Source of the DNA: Clostridiales bacterium
GTDB taxonomy: Bacteria > Bacillota > Clostridia > Lachnospirales > Lachnospiraceae
Length of the DNA: 61,632 nucleotides
Direction of reading: 5' to 3'
Assembly: GCA_021203365.1 (NCBI GenBank)
Contig: JAJQBI010000018.1
Coordinates: 1 to 61,632 of the forward strand
Numbering within the stretch: the first letter of the stretch is position 1; every line of letters begins with the position of its first letter. The notes below the pieces were generated by a model that saw only the letters and a list, made by a program, of their open reading frames with translations, searched no databases and was not told the DNA's origin. A program made the position numbers and the translations under genes. This document shows, piece by piece, positions 52,619 through 61,505 of this stretch.

Positions 52619-53965
52619 ATGGCACTGAATGGTATTCAGATCTTTAAATTAACACCAAAGAAAAACTGTAAGGAATGTGGATGCCCTACATGTATGGCTT
52701 TCTCCATGAAGGTCGCGCAGGGCGCCATGAAAATTGAGCAATGTCCTCATATGTCCGAGGAAGCGCTGGCTTCTCTGTCTGAGGCTACCGCTCCGCCCAT
52801 GAAGACCATCAAGATCGGAACCGGCGACGGGGAATTCTCTCTCGGCGGAGAGACCGTTCTCTTCCGTCATGAGAAGACCTTTGTGAGCAAGACCAGATAT
52901 GCGGTTTCCCTGTGCACAGATATGGACGACGCCGCGGTTGAGGCGAAACTGGAAGAGATTCCGAAGGTGGATTATGAGCGTATCGGTGAGCGCATGTACA
53001 CAGAGCTTGTATATGTAAACTGTGGAGAAGGCGCGGACGCGGAGAAATACACCGCCCTGGTTGAGAAGGCAAAAGGCCTGGGACGCACTCTGATTCTTGG
53101 CTGTACAGATCCGGAGATCGCGAAAGCGGCTCTTGAGGTATGCAAGGCAGACAAGCCTGTATTGAACGGGGCCAACGCGGCCAACTATACGGAGATGAAT
53201 ACAGTTGCCAAGGCAGCCGGTGTGGTTCTCGGTGTATCCGGCCAGAACATTGACGAGCTGTACGATACAGTTGTCGCTCTTGAGAAGCTGGGCAACAAGA
53301 ATCTGATTCTGGACGTGACCGGCGCTGATATTAAAGAGACCTTCGCCAATGCGGTTCTCGTTCGCCGTGCCGCTCTGAAGGATCAGAACCGGACCTTCGG
53401 GTATCCGTCCATTGTGAATACAGTGAAGCTTGCGAAGGGTGATTTCCATATGCAGGCGGCTCTGGCCTCTCTGTTTACCATGAAATATGGTTCCATCGTA
53501 GTTATGGAGCAGATGACCTATGCGGAAGCACTTCCGGTTTACGGTCTTCGTCAGAACATCTACACAGATCCGCAGAAGCCCATGAAAGTGGAGCCGGGAA
53601 TCTATCCGCTGAACGGCGGAGATGAGAATTCTCTGGTGGTTACTACAGTTGACTTCGCACTGACTTATTTTGTGGTATCCGGAGAACTGGAGCGTTCCGG
53701 CGTTCCCATGAACTTTGTCATCAACGACGCGGGCGGACTTTCCGTTCTGACCTCCTGGGCGGCGGGCAAGTTTACCGGAAACACCATCTCCAAATTCATC
53801 AAGGAGAATGTTGAGCCGAAGGTGAAATGCAGAAGGCTTGTCATCCCAGGCAAGGTAGCCGTACTGAAAGGCGACCTTGAGGCGAAGCTTCCGGGATGGG
53901 AGATTATCGTTGGACCGAGAGAGGCCGTGCAGCTGGTGAAGTTTTTAAAGGACCTTGAGGCATAA
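52619..53965 (+). CDS. acsC: Corrinoid/iron-sulfur protein large subunit
   Basis: 448 residues. The N-terminal 4Fe-4S domain has Cys17, 20, 25 and 42; it passes electrons for reductive activation of the cobalt. A TIM barrel follows, and the C-terminal corrinoid-binding domain includes SVLTSWAAGKFTG and IPGKVAVLKGDLEAKLPGW. It begins 20 bp after acsD. Confidence 0.95.
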   Translation: MALNGIQIFKLTPKKNCKECGCPTCMAFSMKVAQGAMKIEQCPHMSEEALASLSEATAPPMKTIKIGTGDGEFSLGGETVLFRHEKTFVSKTRYAVSLCTDMDDAAVEAKLEEIPKVDYERIGERMYTELVYVNCGEGADAEKYTALVEKAKGLGRTLILGCTDPEIAKAALEVCKADKPVLNGANAANYTEMNTVAKAAGVVLGVSGQNIDELYDTVVALEKLGNKNLILDVTGADIKETFANAVLVRRAALKDQNRTFGYPSIVNTVKLAKGDFHMQAALASLFTMKYGSIVVMEQMTYAEALPVYGLRQNIYTDPQKPMKVEPGIYPLNGGDENSLVVTTVDFALTYFVVSGELERSGVPMNFVINDAGGLSVLTSWAAGKFTGNTISKFIKENVEPKVKCRRLVIPGKVAVLKGDLEAKLPGWEIIVGPREAVQLVKFLKDLEA

Positions 53966-54072
53966 AGAAAAAATGCCATAACAGGATATGTTTTTTGGGT
54001 GTGACGTTCGTTTTGCATACCTTTTAAAGAAGCTAAACGGCACAGCCGTTATAGTATACAGGGGATCCCAGG

Positions 54073-54116
54073 GGCCGGCTCTTTTTCACCCGGGAATGCG
54101 GCGGAGAATGCCGGCC
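54073..54116 (+). promoter_or_regulatory. Hairpin in the acsC-acsE gap
   Basis: ggccggc and gccggcc close a 30-nt loop within a 186-bp gap, 35 bp before the acsE ATG. It may set acsE expression relative to acsC. Confidence 0.4.
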
Positions 54117-54151
54117 GGGGATCTCACCATCAAGTAAAGGAGAACAAAAGC

Positions 54152-54937
54152 ATGGCAAAATTTATAACAATCGGAGAGAGACTTTCCACAACCGCACCGC
54201 CAGTGAACCGCGCATTTACCGCCAGAGATCCGGAGCCTATCTTAAAAAGAGCGAAGGAGCAGCTGGATGCGGGAGCTGTATATCTTGACGTGAACATCGG
54301 ACCGGCTGAGAATGACGGCGAGGATCTGATGAAATGGGCTGTGAAGCTTCTTCAGGAAAACCTGGACAATGTTCCTCTTGCGCTGGATACCACCAACACA
54401 AAAGCCATTGAGGCGGGTATTTCCGTATACAACCGTTCAAAGGGCAAACCCATCATCAATTCTGCGGATGCGGGCGGAAGAATCGAGAATATTGACCTTG
54501 CGGCGGCAAATGATGCCATCGTAATCGCTCTCTGCTCCGATGGCGGCATCGCCTCCGACAATGATGAGCGTATGATGCACTGCCAGAACATGCTGGAGAG
54601 AGGCATGGGCCTAGGCATGGATCCCTCCGATCTCTGGTTTGATCCTCTGTTCCTGGTTGTAAAAGGCATGCAGGAGAAACAGATGGAGATTCTTGAGGCC
54701 ATCAAGCTTTTCTCAGATATGGGACTGAACTCCACCGGCGGTCTCTCCAATAACAGCAACGGTATGCCCAAGAACATCCGTCCTATTATGGATTCCGCAC
54801 TGATGGCCATGGCCATGATGCAGGGTATGACCTCCGCCATCGTGAACCCCAATGACCGTCGTCTGATGGAGACCATTAAGTCCTGTGATGTATTTAAGGG
54901 CAATACCCTGTACGCGGATTCTTATCTGGATCTTTAA
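54152..54937 (+). CDS. acsE: Methyl-THF:corrinoid protein methyltransferase
   Basis: 261 residues, pterin-binding TIM barrel moving the methyl group from methyl-THF to AcsCD. It has the N-terminal FITIGERLSTTAPP, VYLDVNIGPAENDG, PLALDTTNTKAIEAG and STGGLSNNSNGMP; the Asn and Asp residues that hold the pterin are present. Length matches characterised AcsE. Confidence 0.95.
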   Translation: MAKFITIGERLSTTAPPVNRAFTARDPEPILKRAKEQLDAGAVYLDVNIGPAENDGEDLMKWAVKLLQENLDNVPLALDTTNTKAIEAGISVYNRSKGKPIINSADAGGRIENIDLAAANDAIVIALCSDGGIASDNDERMMHCQNMLERGMGLGMDPSDLWFDPLFLVVKGMQEKQMEILEAIKLFSDMGLNSTGGLSNNSNGMPKNIRPIMDSALMAMAMMQGMTSAIVNPNDRRLMETIKSCDVFKGNTLYADSYLDL

Positions 54938-55012
54938 GAAAATCCTGCCTTTATTCAGTGAAAATGGCAGATGGAATCAGAATGAGAGCTGTGGACGAAA
55001 GGTGGCTACCAT

Positions 55013-56959
55013 ATGTTTAAGGTAACATTTGCATTCGGGGATGGCAGCAATACGGAAGCTTTCTGCCATGAGGGAGACATACTGCTGGAGGTTGCCAGAG
55101 GCGCCAATGTGGTCATCGACACGCCCTGTTCCGGAAACGGAACCTGCGGAAAATGTCTTGTGCGCCTTGTGGAGGGAGAGCTTCTGACCAAACGGACCCT
55201 TCACATTTCAGATGAAGAGTTTGAGGAGGGCTGGAGACTGGCCTGTATGAGCCGGATCTGCGGGGATGTGACGGTTTTTGTGCCGGATATCGCTTCGGCC
55301 TACAAGAGCCGGATGAAGATCGCGGACCTGAGCTCCGGCAAGGAAATTTCCATTTTTAATAACGCGAAAAGCGAGATTGAGCTTGCGGGGATCGAGCTGG
55401 CAAACAGTCTGGATGTTGTGGAAGTGGATATGAATCCGCCCACCCTGGATGACAATATGCCGGATTCCGAGCGGCTGGCCCGGGCGCTTCGCAAATATCT
55501 GAATCTGAAAAAATGTACCATTCCCTATACCGTGCTGCGGGAGCTTCCGGATGTACTGCGGGAAAGCAATTTCTCCGTAAAATGTGTACTTCGGGCGACT
55601 CCCAACAATATTTTTGTCTACGATATTTTTCCAAAGGAAAAGGACGTGGTGATCTGCGGTCTTGCTGTGGATATTGGTACGACCACGGTTTCCGCAGTTC
55701 TCATTAACATGGAAAACGGAGATATCCTGGCAAAGAGCTCCGCCGGAAACGGACAGATTCGTTACGGCGCGGATGTGATCAACCGGATTATTGAGTCCAG
55801 AAAGCCGGGCGGCCAGCAGAAGCTGCAGGACGCGGTGATTAAGGAGACCATCAATCCCATGATCCATCAGATGTGCCGCCATGCGGGAATTCAGACGAAG
55901 CAGATTTATCGTATGTGTATCGCGGGCAATACCACAATGAATCATCTTTTTGCCGGGATTAATGCGGATCCGCTTCGAATGGAGCCTTATATTCCCACCT
56001 TTTTCAAGACAAACGCGTTGTTTGCCTCCGATGTGGGCGTGGACATCAACTGGGATGCCCATATTATTGTGGCGCCCAACGCCGGAAGCTATGTGGGCGG
56101 GGATATTACGGCGGGAACCCTGGTGAGCATGATCTGGAACCGGCCGGAATTTTCTCTGTTTGTGGATCTTGGAACCAACGGGGAGCTTGTTTTTGGAAAT
56201 GAGGATTTCCTCATGAGCTGTGCCTGTTCCGCCGGCCCGGCCTTCGAGGGCGGGGACATCAGCTGCGGCATGCGGGCCACAGACGGGGCCATCGAGGCCT
56301 GTACCATCGATAAGGAGACCATGGAACCCACCTACACGGTTGTGGGGGATCCGGGAACCAGACCGGTGGGTCTGTGCGGTTCGGGCATCATTGATGTGAT
56401 CTGCGAGCTGTTTATGAAGGGAATCATCAATCCCAAGGGCAAGTTTATCCGGGAGGGAAAGCGTGTGCGCCATGACAAATATGGCATGGGCAGCTATGTG
56501 ATCGCCTTTGAGGAGGACGCCGGTTCTCCAAGGGACGTGGAGATCACAGAGGTGGATATTGACAATTTTATCCGGGCGAAGGGCGCGATTTTCTCCGCCA
56601 TCCAGACCATGCTTGGCTCTCTTGACTTTGATTTTTCAATGATAGAGGATGTGTACGTGGCTGGCGGGATCGGAAGCGGAATTAATATGAAAAACGCGGT
56701 GGCCATCGGTATGTTCCCGGATATCTCCCTGGAAAAATATCATTATATCGGAAATTCTTCTCTCACCGGTGCGTATCTGATGCTTTTGTCCACGCCGGCG
56801 GAGAAAAAGACCTATGAGCTGGCGGCTAATATGACCTATCTGGAGCTCTCCGCAGTTCCGTCTTATATGGATGAGTTTGTGGGCGCCTGCTTCCTTCCCC
56901 ATACGGATGCTTCTCTGTTTCCGTCTGTAGAGGCAGCCATGGGGGAAAACAGCAACTGA
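55013..56959 (+). CDS. acsV: Corrinoid protein reductive activator AcsV
   Basis: 648 residues. An N-terminal 2Fe-2S domain (Cys39, 45, 48 in TPCSGNGTCGKCLVRL) is followed by a linker and an ASKHA-type ATP-binding domain: VDIGTTTVSAVLI (about 222), DLGTNGELVFGN and CGSGIIDVICELF. It uses ATP and a low-potential electron to return inactive Co(II) to Co(I) in AcsCD. The start is the ATG at 55013. Confidence 0.93.
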   Translation: MFKVTFAFGDGSNTEAFCHEGDILLEVARGANVVIDTPCSGNGTCGKCLVRLVEGELLTKRTLHISDEEFEEGWRLACMSRICGDVTVFVPDIASAYKSRMKIADLSSGKEISIFNNAKSEIELAGIELANSLDVVEVDMNPPTLDDNMPDSERLARALRKYLNLKKCTIPYTVLRELPDVLRESNFSVKCVLRATPNNIFVYDIFPKEKDVVICGLAVDIGTTTVSAVLINMENGDILAKSSAGNGQIRYGADVINRIIESRKPGGQQKLQDAVIKETINPMIHQMCRHAGIQTKQIYRMCIAGNTTMNHLFAGINADPLRMEPYIPTFFKTNALFASDVGVDINWDAHIIVAPNAGSYVGGDITAGTLVSMIWNRPEFSLFVDLGTNGELVFGNEDFLMSCACSAGPAFEGGDISCGMRATDGAIEACTIDKETMEPTYTVVGDPGTRPVGLCGSGIIDVICELFMKGIINPKGKFIREGKRVRHDKYGMGSYVIAFEEDAGSPRDVEITEVDIDNFIRAKGAIFSAIQTMLGSLDFDFSMIEDVYVAGGIGSGINMKNAVAIGMFPDISLEKYHYIGNSSLTGAYLMLLSTPAEKKTYELAANMTYLELSAVPSYMDEFVGACFLPHTDASLFPSVEAAMGENSN

Positions 56960-57030
56960 CGATCCTGGCGGACTTCGGGTAAAGCGTGCCAGGCTTTGCG
57001 ATCGCGGCTACACATAAGGAAAGGATCAAA

Positions 57031-57696
57031 ATGGCTTTTCGACTGGAAGAACTGAACTATGAGAAGGACAGCAAGGAGCGGATGCCCTGGGAACATTATA
57101 TGGAGCTGTACAGGGAAGCGGATCCGCTGCAGATCGCGCTTCGTCTGTCCATTCCCTACAATGAGGGGAAAAAGGAATTTACCGTGCCATTTCTGGGAAC
57201 GGAGTATCAGATTTCTCATCCGGATTTCTGCGTGACACACACCCCCGACGATAAGGGCTATTATCCCCTGGAGGAAATGATCTACGCGAGGATTCTGACG
57301 ATCCGCTTTCTGCTGAACGGACAGAGTTCTCAGGGAACCGGAGGCTTCAGGACCTATCGGGAGATGCCCTGGGGCGAGGTATATCTTCGGCAGTTTGACG
57401 GCCGCTGTATCAGGCGTCTGGCCTTTACCTATGGAAACCGGATTCATGATTTTCAGAGGATTATGGAGCATATGGGAGCTTCTCCCCTGAAACACGGGGA
57501 TGTGGCTTATCAGGTGGAAATCTACCCCGGTTATCAGATTCATATGATACTCTGGGAGGGAGATGAGGAATTTCCCCCATCCTCTCAGATTCTGTTTTCC
57601 GATAATTTCCCTGTGTCCTTCCAGGCGGAGGACATGGCGGTGATGGGAGATGTGATCATCGGCTCTCTGAAAGGATTTCTGAAGTGTTTGCAGTAA
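57031..57696 (+). CDS. DUF3786 domain protein
   Basis: 221 residues. It matches the DUF3786 pattern: PFLGTEYQISHPDF, then YPLEEMIYARILTIRFLLNG, FRTYREMPWGEVYLRQFDGR, GDVAYQVEIYP and the ending ILFSDNFPVSFQAEDMAVMGDVIIG. No activity is known. The ATG at 57031 follows aaggaaagg. Its place between acsV and fchA suggests a role in corrinoid-protein or acetyl-CoA synthase upkeep; that is inference. Confidence 0.85.
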   Translation: MAFRLEELNYEKDSKERMPWEHYMELYREADPLQIALRLSIPYNEGKKEFTVPFLGTEYQISHPDFCVTHTPDDKGYYPLEEMIYARILTIRFLLNGQSSQGTGGFRTYREMPWGEVYLRQFDGRCIRRLAFTYGNRIHDFQRIMEHMGASPLKHGDVAYQVEIYPGYQIHMILWEGDEEFPPSSQILFSDNFPVSFQAEDMAVMGDVIIGSLKGFLKCLQ

Positions 57697-57735
57697 TCGG
57701 TACATAGCCCGTGCTGCAAGAGTAAAGGAGTATTT

Positions 57736-58371
57736 TTGACAATGGGATTTTCAACAAGTACATGTACGGAATTTGTGGAGGTTTTGGGATCAAAGGCTCC
57801 GGTACCCGGAGGCGGCGGCGCGTCGGCTCTTGTAGGCGCTGTGGGAACGGCTCTTGGAAATATGGTGGGAAGCCTGACCGTCGGCAAGAAGAAATACGCG
57901 GATGTGGAGGAGGAGATGCTTTCGCTGAAGGCGAAATGTGATCAGCTGCAGAAGGATTTTCTCCGCCTGATCGAGAGGGATGCCGAGGTGTTTGAGCCCC
58001 TGTCCAGAGCCTATGGTCTGCCCAGGGAGACGGAGGAAGAAAAGGCGGAAAAGGAGCGGGTTATGGAAGCCGCTTTGAAGGAAGCCTGTTCCGTTCCCAT
58101 GGAAATCATGGAGAAGTGCTGTGAGGCCATCGACCTGCTGGTGGAATTTGGCGCCAAGGGCTCCAAACTGGCCATAAGCGACGCGGGCGTGGGGGCGGCC
58201 TTCTGTAAGGCGGCTCTGAAGGGTGCCAGTCTGAATGTCTATATCAATACCAAATCCATGAAGGACCGGGAATACGCCCAGGATCTGAACCGCAGGGCGG
58301 ACGCCATGCTGGAGAAATATACAAAAATCGCGGACGAAACCTTCGACAGCGTACTGGAAAGACTGAGGTAA
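57736..58371 (+). CDS. fchA: Methenyl-THF cyclohydrolase (cyclodeaminase family)
   Basis: About 211 residues of the FTCD_C all-helical family. It shows STCTEFVEVLGSKAPVPGGGGASALVGAVGTAL, which forms the folate pocket. In acetogens this family converts formyl-THF to methenyl-THF beside FolD. Start: TTG 57736 is 6 bp after aaaggag; ATG 57742 is the alternative, two codons later. Confidence 0.88.
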   Translation: MTMGFSTSTCTEFVEVLGSKAPVPGGGGASALVGAVGTALGNMVGSLTVGKKKYADVEEEMLSLKAKCDQLQKDFLRLIERDAEVFEPLSRAYGLPRETEEEKAEKERVMEAALKEACSVPMEIMEKCCEAIDLLVEFGAKGSKLAISDAGVGAAFCKAALKGASLNVYINTKSMKDREYAQDLNRRADAMLEKYTKIADETFDSVLERLR

Positions 58372-58478
58372 CAATCCGATCGGAATCCTTTAAAAGGACA
58401 GGAGGATTTCGGTATCACAGGGGTCAAATGCTTTTGATCCCAACATCATCATAATAACATCAGGAGGAAACAAATCAA

Positions 58479-59330
58479 ATGGCTAGACAGTTTTTAGGCA
58501 AAGAAGTAAACGCAGCACTGAATGCGCGCATTAAGGATAATGTTGCCGCATTGAAGGAAAAGGGAGTGAATCCTACACTGTGCATTATCCGTGTGGGAGA
58601 AAACCCCAGCGACCTTTCCTATGAAAAAGGCGCGACCAAGCGCTGCGAGACCCTTGGAGTGGCTTGTGAGAAAATCCTTCTCCCTGTAGAGGTTACCCAG
58701 GACGAGCTTCTTGCCGTGATCGACAAGGTAAACAAGGATGACAGTATCCACGGCGTTCTTCTGTTCCGTCCCCTTCCAAGACATCTGAATCAGGCTGTGA
58801 TTGAGAATGCTCTGGCTCCGGAGAAGGATGTGGACTGCATGACGGATCTCTCCATGTCCGGCGTAATCACCGGCAAAAAGGTTGGATTCCCGCCCTGTAC
58901 ACCTCAGGCAGTTATGGAGATTCTGGATCACTATGAGATTAACTGTACCAGCAAAGATATCGTTGTTATCGGTGCGAGCACAGTGGTAGGAAGACCGCTG
59001 GCCAATATGCTGGTTAGAAGAGACGCCACTGTGACCATCTGCCACATCCTGACGAAGGATGTGCCGGCGGCCACCCGTCAGGCGGATATTATCATTGTTG
59101 CGGCCGGACATGCCGGACTTCTTCGTGAGAATTATGTAAAACCCGGCCAGATCGTAATCGACGTTGGAATCAACGTAAACAAGGAAGGCAAGATCTGCGG
59201 CGATGTGGAATACGAAGAGGTTGAGCCCATTGTAGACGCTATCACTCCCGTACCCGGCGGTGTTGGCGGCGTTACCACATCCGTTCTGGTTGGACATGTG
59301 GTTGAGGCAGCTCAGAGAGCTACAGAGTAA
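58479..59330 (+). CDS. folD: Methylene-THF dehydrogenase/methenyl-THF cyclohydrolase
   Basis: 283 residues. Substrate Lys in YEKGATKRCETLG, then VDCMTDLSMSGVITG, PCTPQAVMEIL and the NADP loop VIGASTVVGRPLANML, ending TPVPGGVGGVTTSVL. It serves the methyl branch and one-carbon metabolism. It is the last gene of the Wood-Ljungdahl operon. Confidence 0.94.
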   Translation: MARQFLGKEVNAALNARIKDNVAALKEKGVNPTLCIIRVGENPSDLSYEKGATKRCETLGVACEKILLPVEVTQDELLAVIDKVNKDDSIHGVLLFRPLPRHLNQAVIENALAPEKDVDCMTDLSMSGVITGKKVGFPPCTPQAVMEILDHYEINCTSKDIVVIGASTVVGRPLANMLVRRDATVTICHILTKDVPAATRQADIIIVAAGHAGLLRENYVKPGQIVIDVGINVNKEGKICGDVEYEEVEPIVDAITPVPGGVGGVTTSVLVGHVVEAAQRATE

Positions 59331-59370
59331 TCGAAAAGTACACGGACGATTCGGTCAAATTTGTCCAGTA

Positions 59371-59409
59371 AAAGGCGGGAGCGCATATCTTTGCGTTCCT
59401 GCCTTTTTT
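59371..59409 (+). terminator. Terminator of the Wood-Ljungdahl operon
   Basis: aaaggcgggagcgca pairs with tgcgttcctgccttt (G:U pairs included) around a short loop, followed by T6. Confidence 0.85.
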
Positions 59410-59494
59410 CCGCTCCGTGTGTTTTTTGCTCTCTGAGAATGAATTTATGATAATTCCCCCGCATATATTTTAGCAGTGGCATTGTGTGATACAA

Positions 59495-59675
59495 GGGACA
59501 AAAGGTCATGAATGCAGATGCTTGCATCTGCATTCATGAGATTGGGTCCCGAACAACATGAGAAAGTAGCCATTTTTCGCAGAAAAATGAGCGGATTTCG
59601 AATGTTGTCAGGATTTCGGGAGCACGAAGTGCGGAGAAATCCGCGTATCATAGCGACAAAATACTTTTTGTCGCT
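59495..59675. repeat. Cluster of palindromes upstream of spoIVA
   Basis: Four inverted repeats stand in a row in a 300-bp gene-free gap. The first has perfect 15 bp arms (catgaatgcagatgc, 2-nt centre, 59507-59538), framed by gggac/gtccc. The second is catttttc-gca-gaaaaatg (59571-59589). The third is gcggattt/aaatccgc (59591-59644). The fourth is agcgacaaaa-tact-ttttgtcgct (59652-59675). It could be a MITE-like dispersed repeat or a structured RNA. No ORF here looks real. Confidence 0.65.
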
Positions 59676-59714
59676 TCAATCATTGTCTGTAAAAAATGCA
59701 AGGGGGCATAAAAT

Positions 59715-61185
59715 ATGGAAAACTTTCAGGTTTACCGGGATATTCAGGCGAGAACCGGCGGAGACATTTACATAGGCGTGGTGGGTCCGGTGCGCACGGG
59801 GAAATCCACCTTCATCCGCCGGTTTATGGAGCTGTACGCCCTGCCTTTCATGGATGAGAAAAAGCAGGCGGAGCTTCGGGATCAGCTTCCCTTAAGCGGG
59901 TCCGGAAAAATGATCACCACAGTGGAGCCCAAATTTATTCCGAAAGAAGCGATTTCCGTAGATCTGGGGGAGGATCAGAAGGTAAAGGTAAAGCTTATTG
60001 ACTGTGTGGGATTTCTGGTAAAGGATGCCGCCGGCCATCTGGAGGAGGGGCGTGAGCGGATGGTGAAGACCCCCTGGTCCCGGAAGGCCATTCCCTTTCA
60101 TGAGGCCGCCAGGATCGGCACCAGCAGAGTGATTGAGGAGCATTCTACCATTGGCCTTGTGATTACTACAGACGGAAGCTTTGGAGAGCTGCCAAGAGAA
60201 AACTTCCTGGAGGCGGAGGAACAGACCATTCGGGAATTAAAGGTGCAGAAAAAGCCTTTTCTCGTACTTATAAATTCCCAGACGCCCTACAGGGAGGAGA
60301 CGCGGCAGCTGGTAAAGGCGACAGAGGAAAAATACCAGGTCGCGGTCATGGCTGTGAACTGTGAGCAGCTGCGCAGGGAGGATATTGCCCGGATCCTGGA
60401 AAAAATCCTCTATGAGTTTCCCATCCGTGAGATTCGCTATTTTATCCCCAAATGGGTGGAAATGCTGAGCCCCGACCATGAGGTAAAGGCATCTGTCCTT
60501 AAGGGAATCGGGGGAATCCATGACAAGACTTACCCATATCCGGGATATCACAAAGGACTCCGTGAGGCCGGACAGTGAATACATTTCAGATACTCATCTG
60601 GAAGAAGTCGGTCTGTCGGACGGAGTCGTGGGTGTCCGCGTTCAGATCAGCGATGAGTATTATTACCAGATGCTCAGTGAGCTTTGCGGGATTCCCATGG
60701 AAAGTGAGTATGAGCTGATCCACACCCTGCGGGAGCTCTCAGCCATGAAGGATGAGTATGTGCGTGTACAGCCGGCTCTGGAGGCGGTCCGGGGCTGCGG
60801 CTATGGGGTGGTTTTACCAGAACTCTCAGAGATTCAGATCGAGGAGCCGGGGGTGATCCGGCAGGGAAGCAAATATGGCGTTCGGATTCGCTCCAAAAGC
60901 CCCTCGATCCACATGATCCGGGCGAATATAGAGACAGAGATTGCGCCCATTGTGGGCACCGAGCAGCAGGCGAAGGATCTGATTGCCTACATCAGTGAAA
61001 GCGGGCAGAGGGGAGAGAGCATCTGGGAGACCAATATTTTTGGAAAATCTATTCAGCAGCTGGTTTCCGACGGAATCCGGGGCAAAATCACCGCCATCAG
61101 TGAGGACAGCCAGGAGAAGCTCCAGAATACCATGCAGAAGATTGTCAACGACAGCAGGGGCGGTATGGTATGTATTATTATCTGA
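59715..61185 (+). pseudogene. spoIVA: Stage IV sporulation protein A, frameshifted at a G5 run
   Basis: ATPase that forms the base of the spore coat. The first frame (59715-60578) has VYRDIQARTGGDIYIGVVGPVRTGKSTF (Walker A) and the SpoIVA GTPase-like core, to VKASVLKGIG. There it leaves the family. The second frame resumes from MTRLTHIRDI (60520) and continues to the conserved C-terminus EKLQNTMQKIVNDSRGG. Removing one G from the run at 60510-60514 gives a continuous 489-residue protein, the family's normal length (about 492). Either sporulation is lost or the base is an error. Confidence 0.85.
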
Positions 61186-61220
61186 AAAAGTCCCGGCAGA
61201 CTTTCCGGGGCGCAGTGCTT

Positions 61221-61254
61221 CAGGCCGAAAATCCATGGTGGGATTTCCGGCCTG
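61221..61254. terminator. Hairpin between spoIVA and the small minus-strand gene
   Basis: caggccgaaaatcc pairs with ggatttccggcctg (one bulge) around 6 nt. It lies between the two converging genes. Confidence 0.6.
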
Positions 61255-61265
61255 CTCTGTGTATA

Positions 61266-61448
61266 TTACCGGTGAGCCGCTTTGGCCTGTTTTTTCTGAC
61301 GGTTGCGCTTGGTCCATTCTGCCAGGTATTCCATCTGTTCTTTGTCTGATATTTCCCTTGAAACCGGGTCGCTCCCCGCGGCCAGGCAGCAGAAAAGGAC
61401 AAGGATCTGGCAGGCGAAAAAGCACAGGAGAATGATAAGCCATGTCAT
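61266..61448 (-). CDS. Small single-helix membrane protein
   Basis: 60 residues: an N-terminal transmembrane helix (about 3-24, TWLIILLCFFACQILVLFCC), then a basic cytoplasmic tail with EYLAEWTKRNRQKKQAK. An aaaggaggt site 7 bp before the ATG at 61448 supports translation. I do not recognise the family. Its 5' leader holds the hairpin at 61482. Confidence 0.55.
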   Translation of the reverse strand: MTWLIILLCFFACQILVLFCCLAAGSDPVSREISDKEQMEYLAEWTKRNRQKKQAKAAHR

Positions 61449-61481
61449 GCATCCGACCTCCTTTCTATATTCTATGATTAA

Positions 61482-61505
61482 AGCGACAAAAAGAGTTTTG
61501 TTGCT
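61482..61505. repeat. Hairpin matching one upstream of spoIVA
   Basis: agcgacaaaa-agag-ttttgttgct. The left arm is identical to that at 59652-59661 and the right arm differs by one base. No gene is visible from here to the window end. Confidence 0.5.

Noticed and set aside
59312..59775. Short ORFs in the gap before spoIVA (both strands)
   Set aside because: They run through the terminator and palindromes and have no ribosome sites; their translations mirror the inverted repeats.
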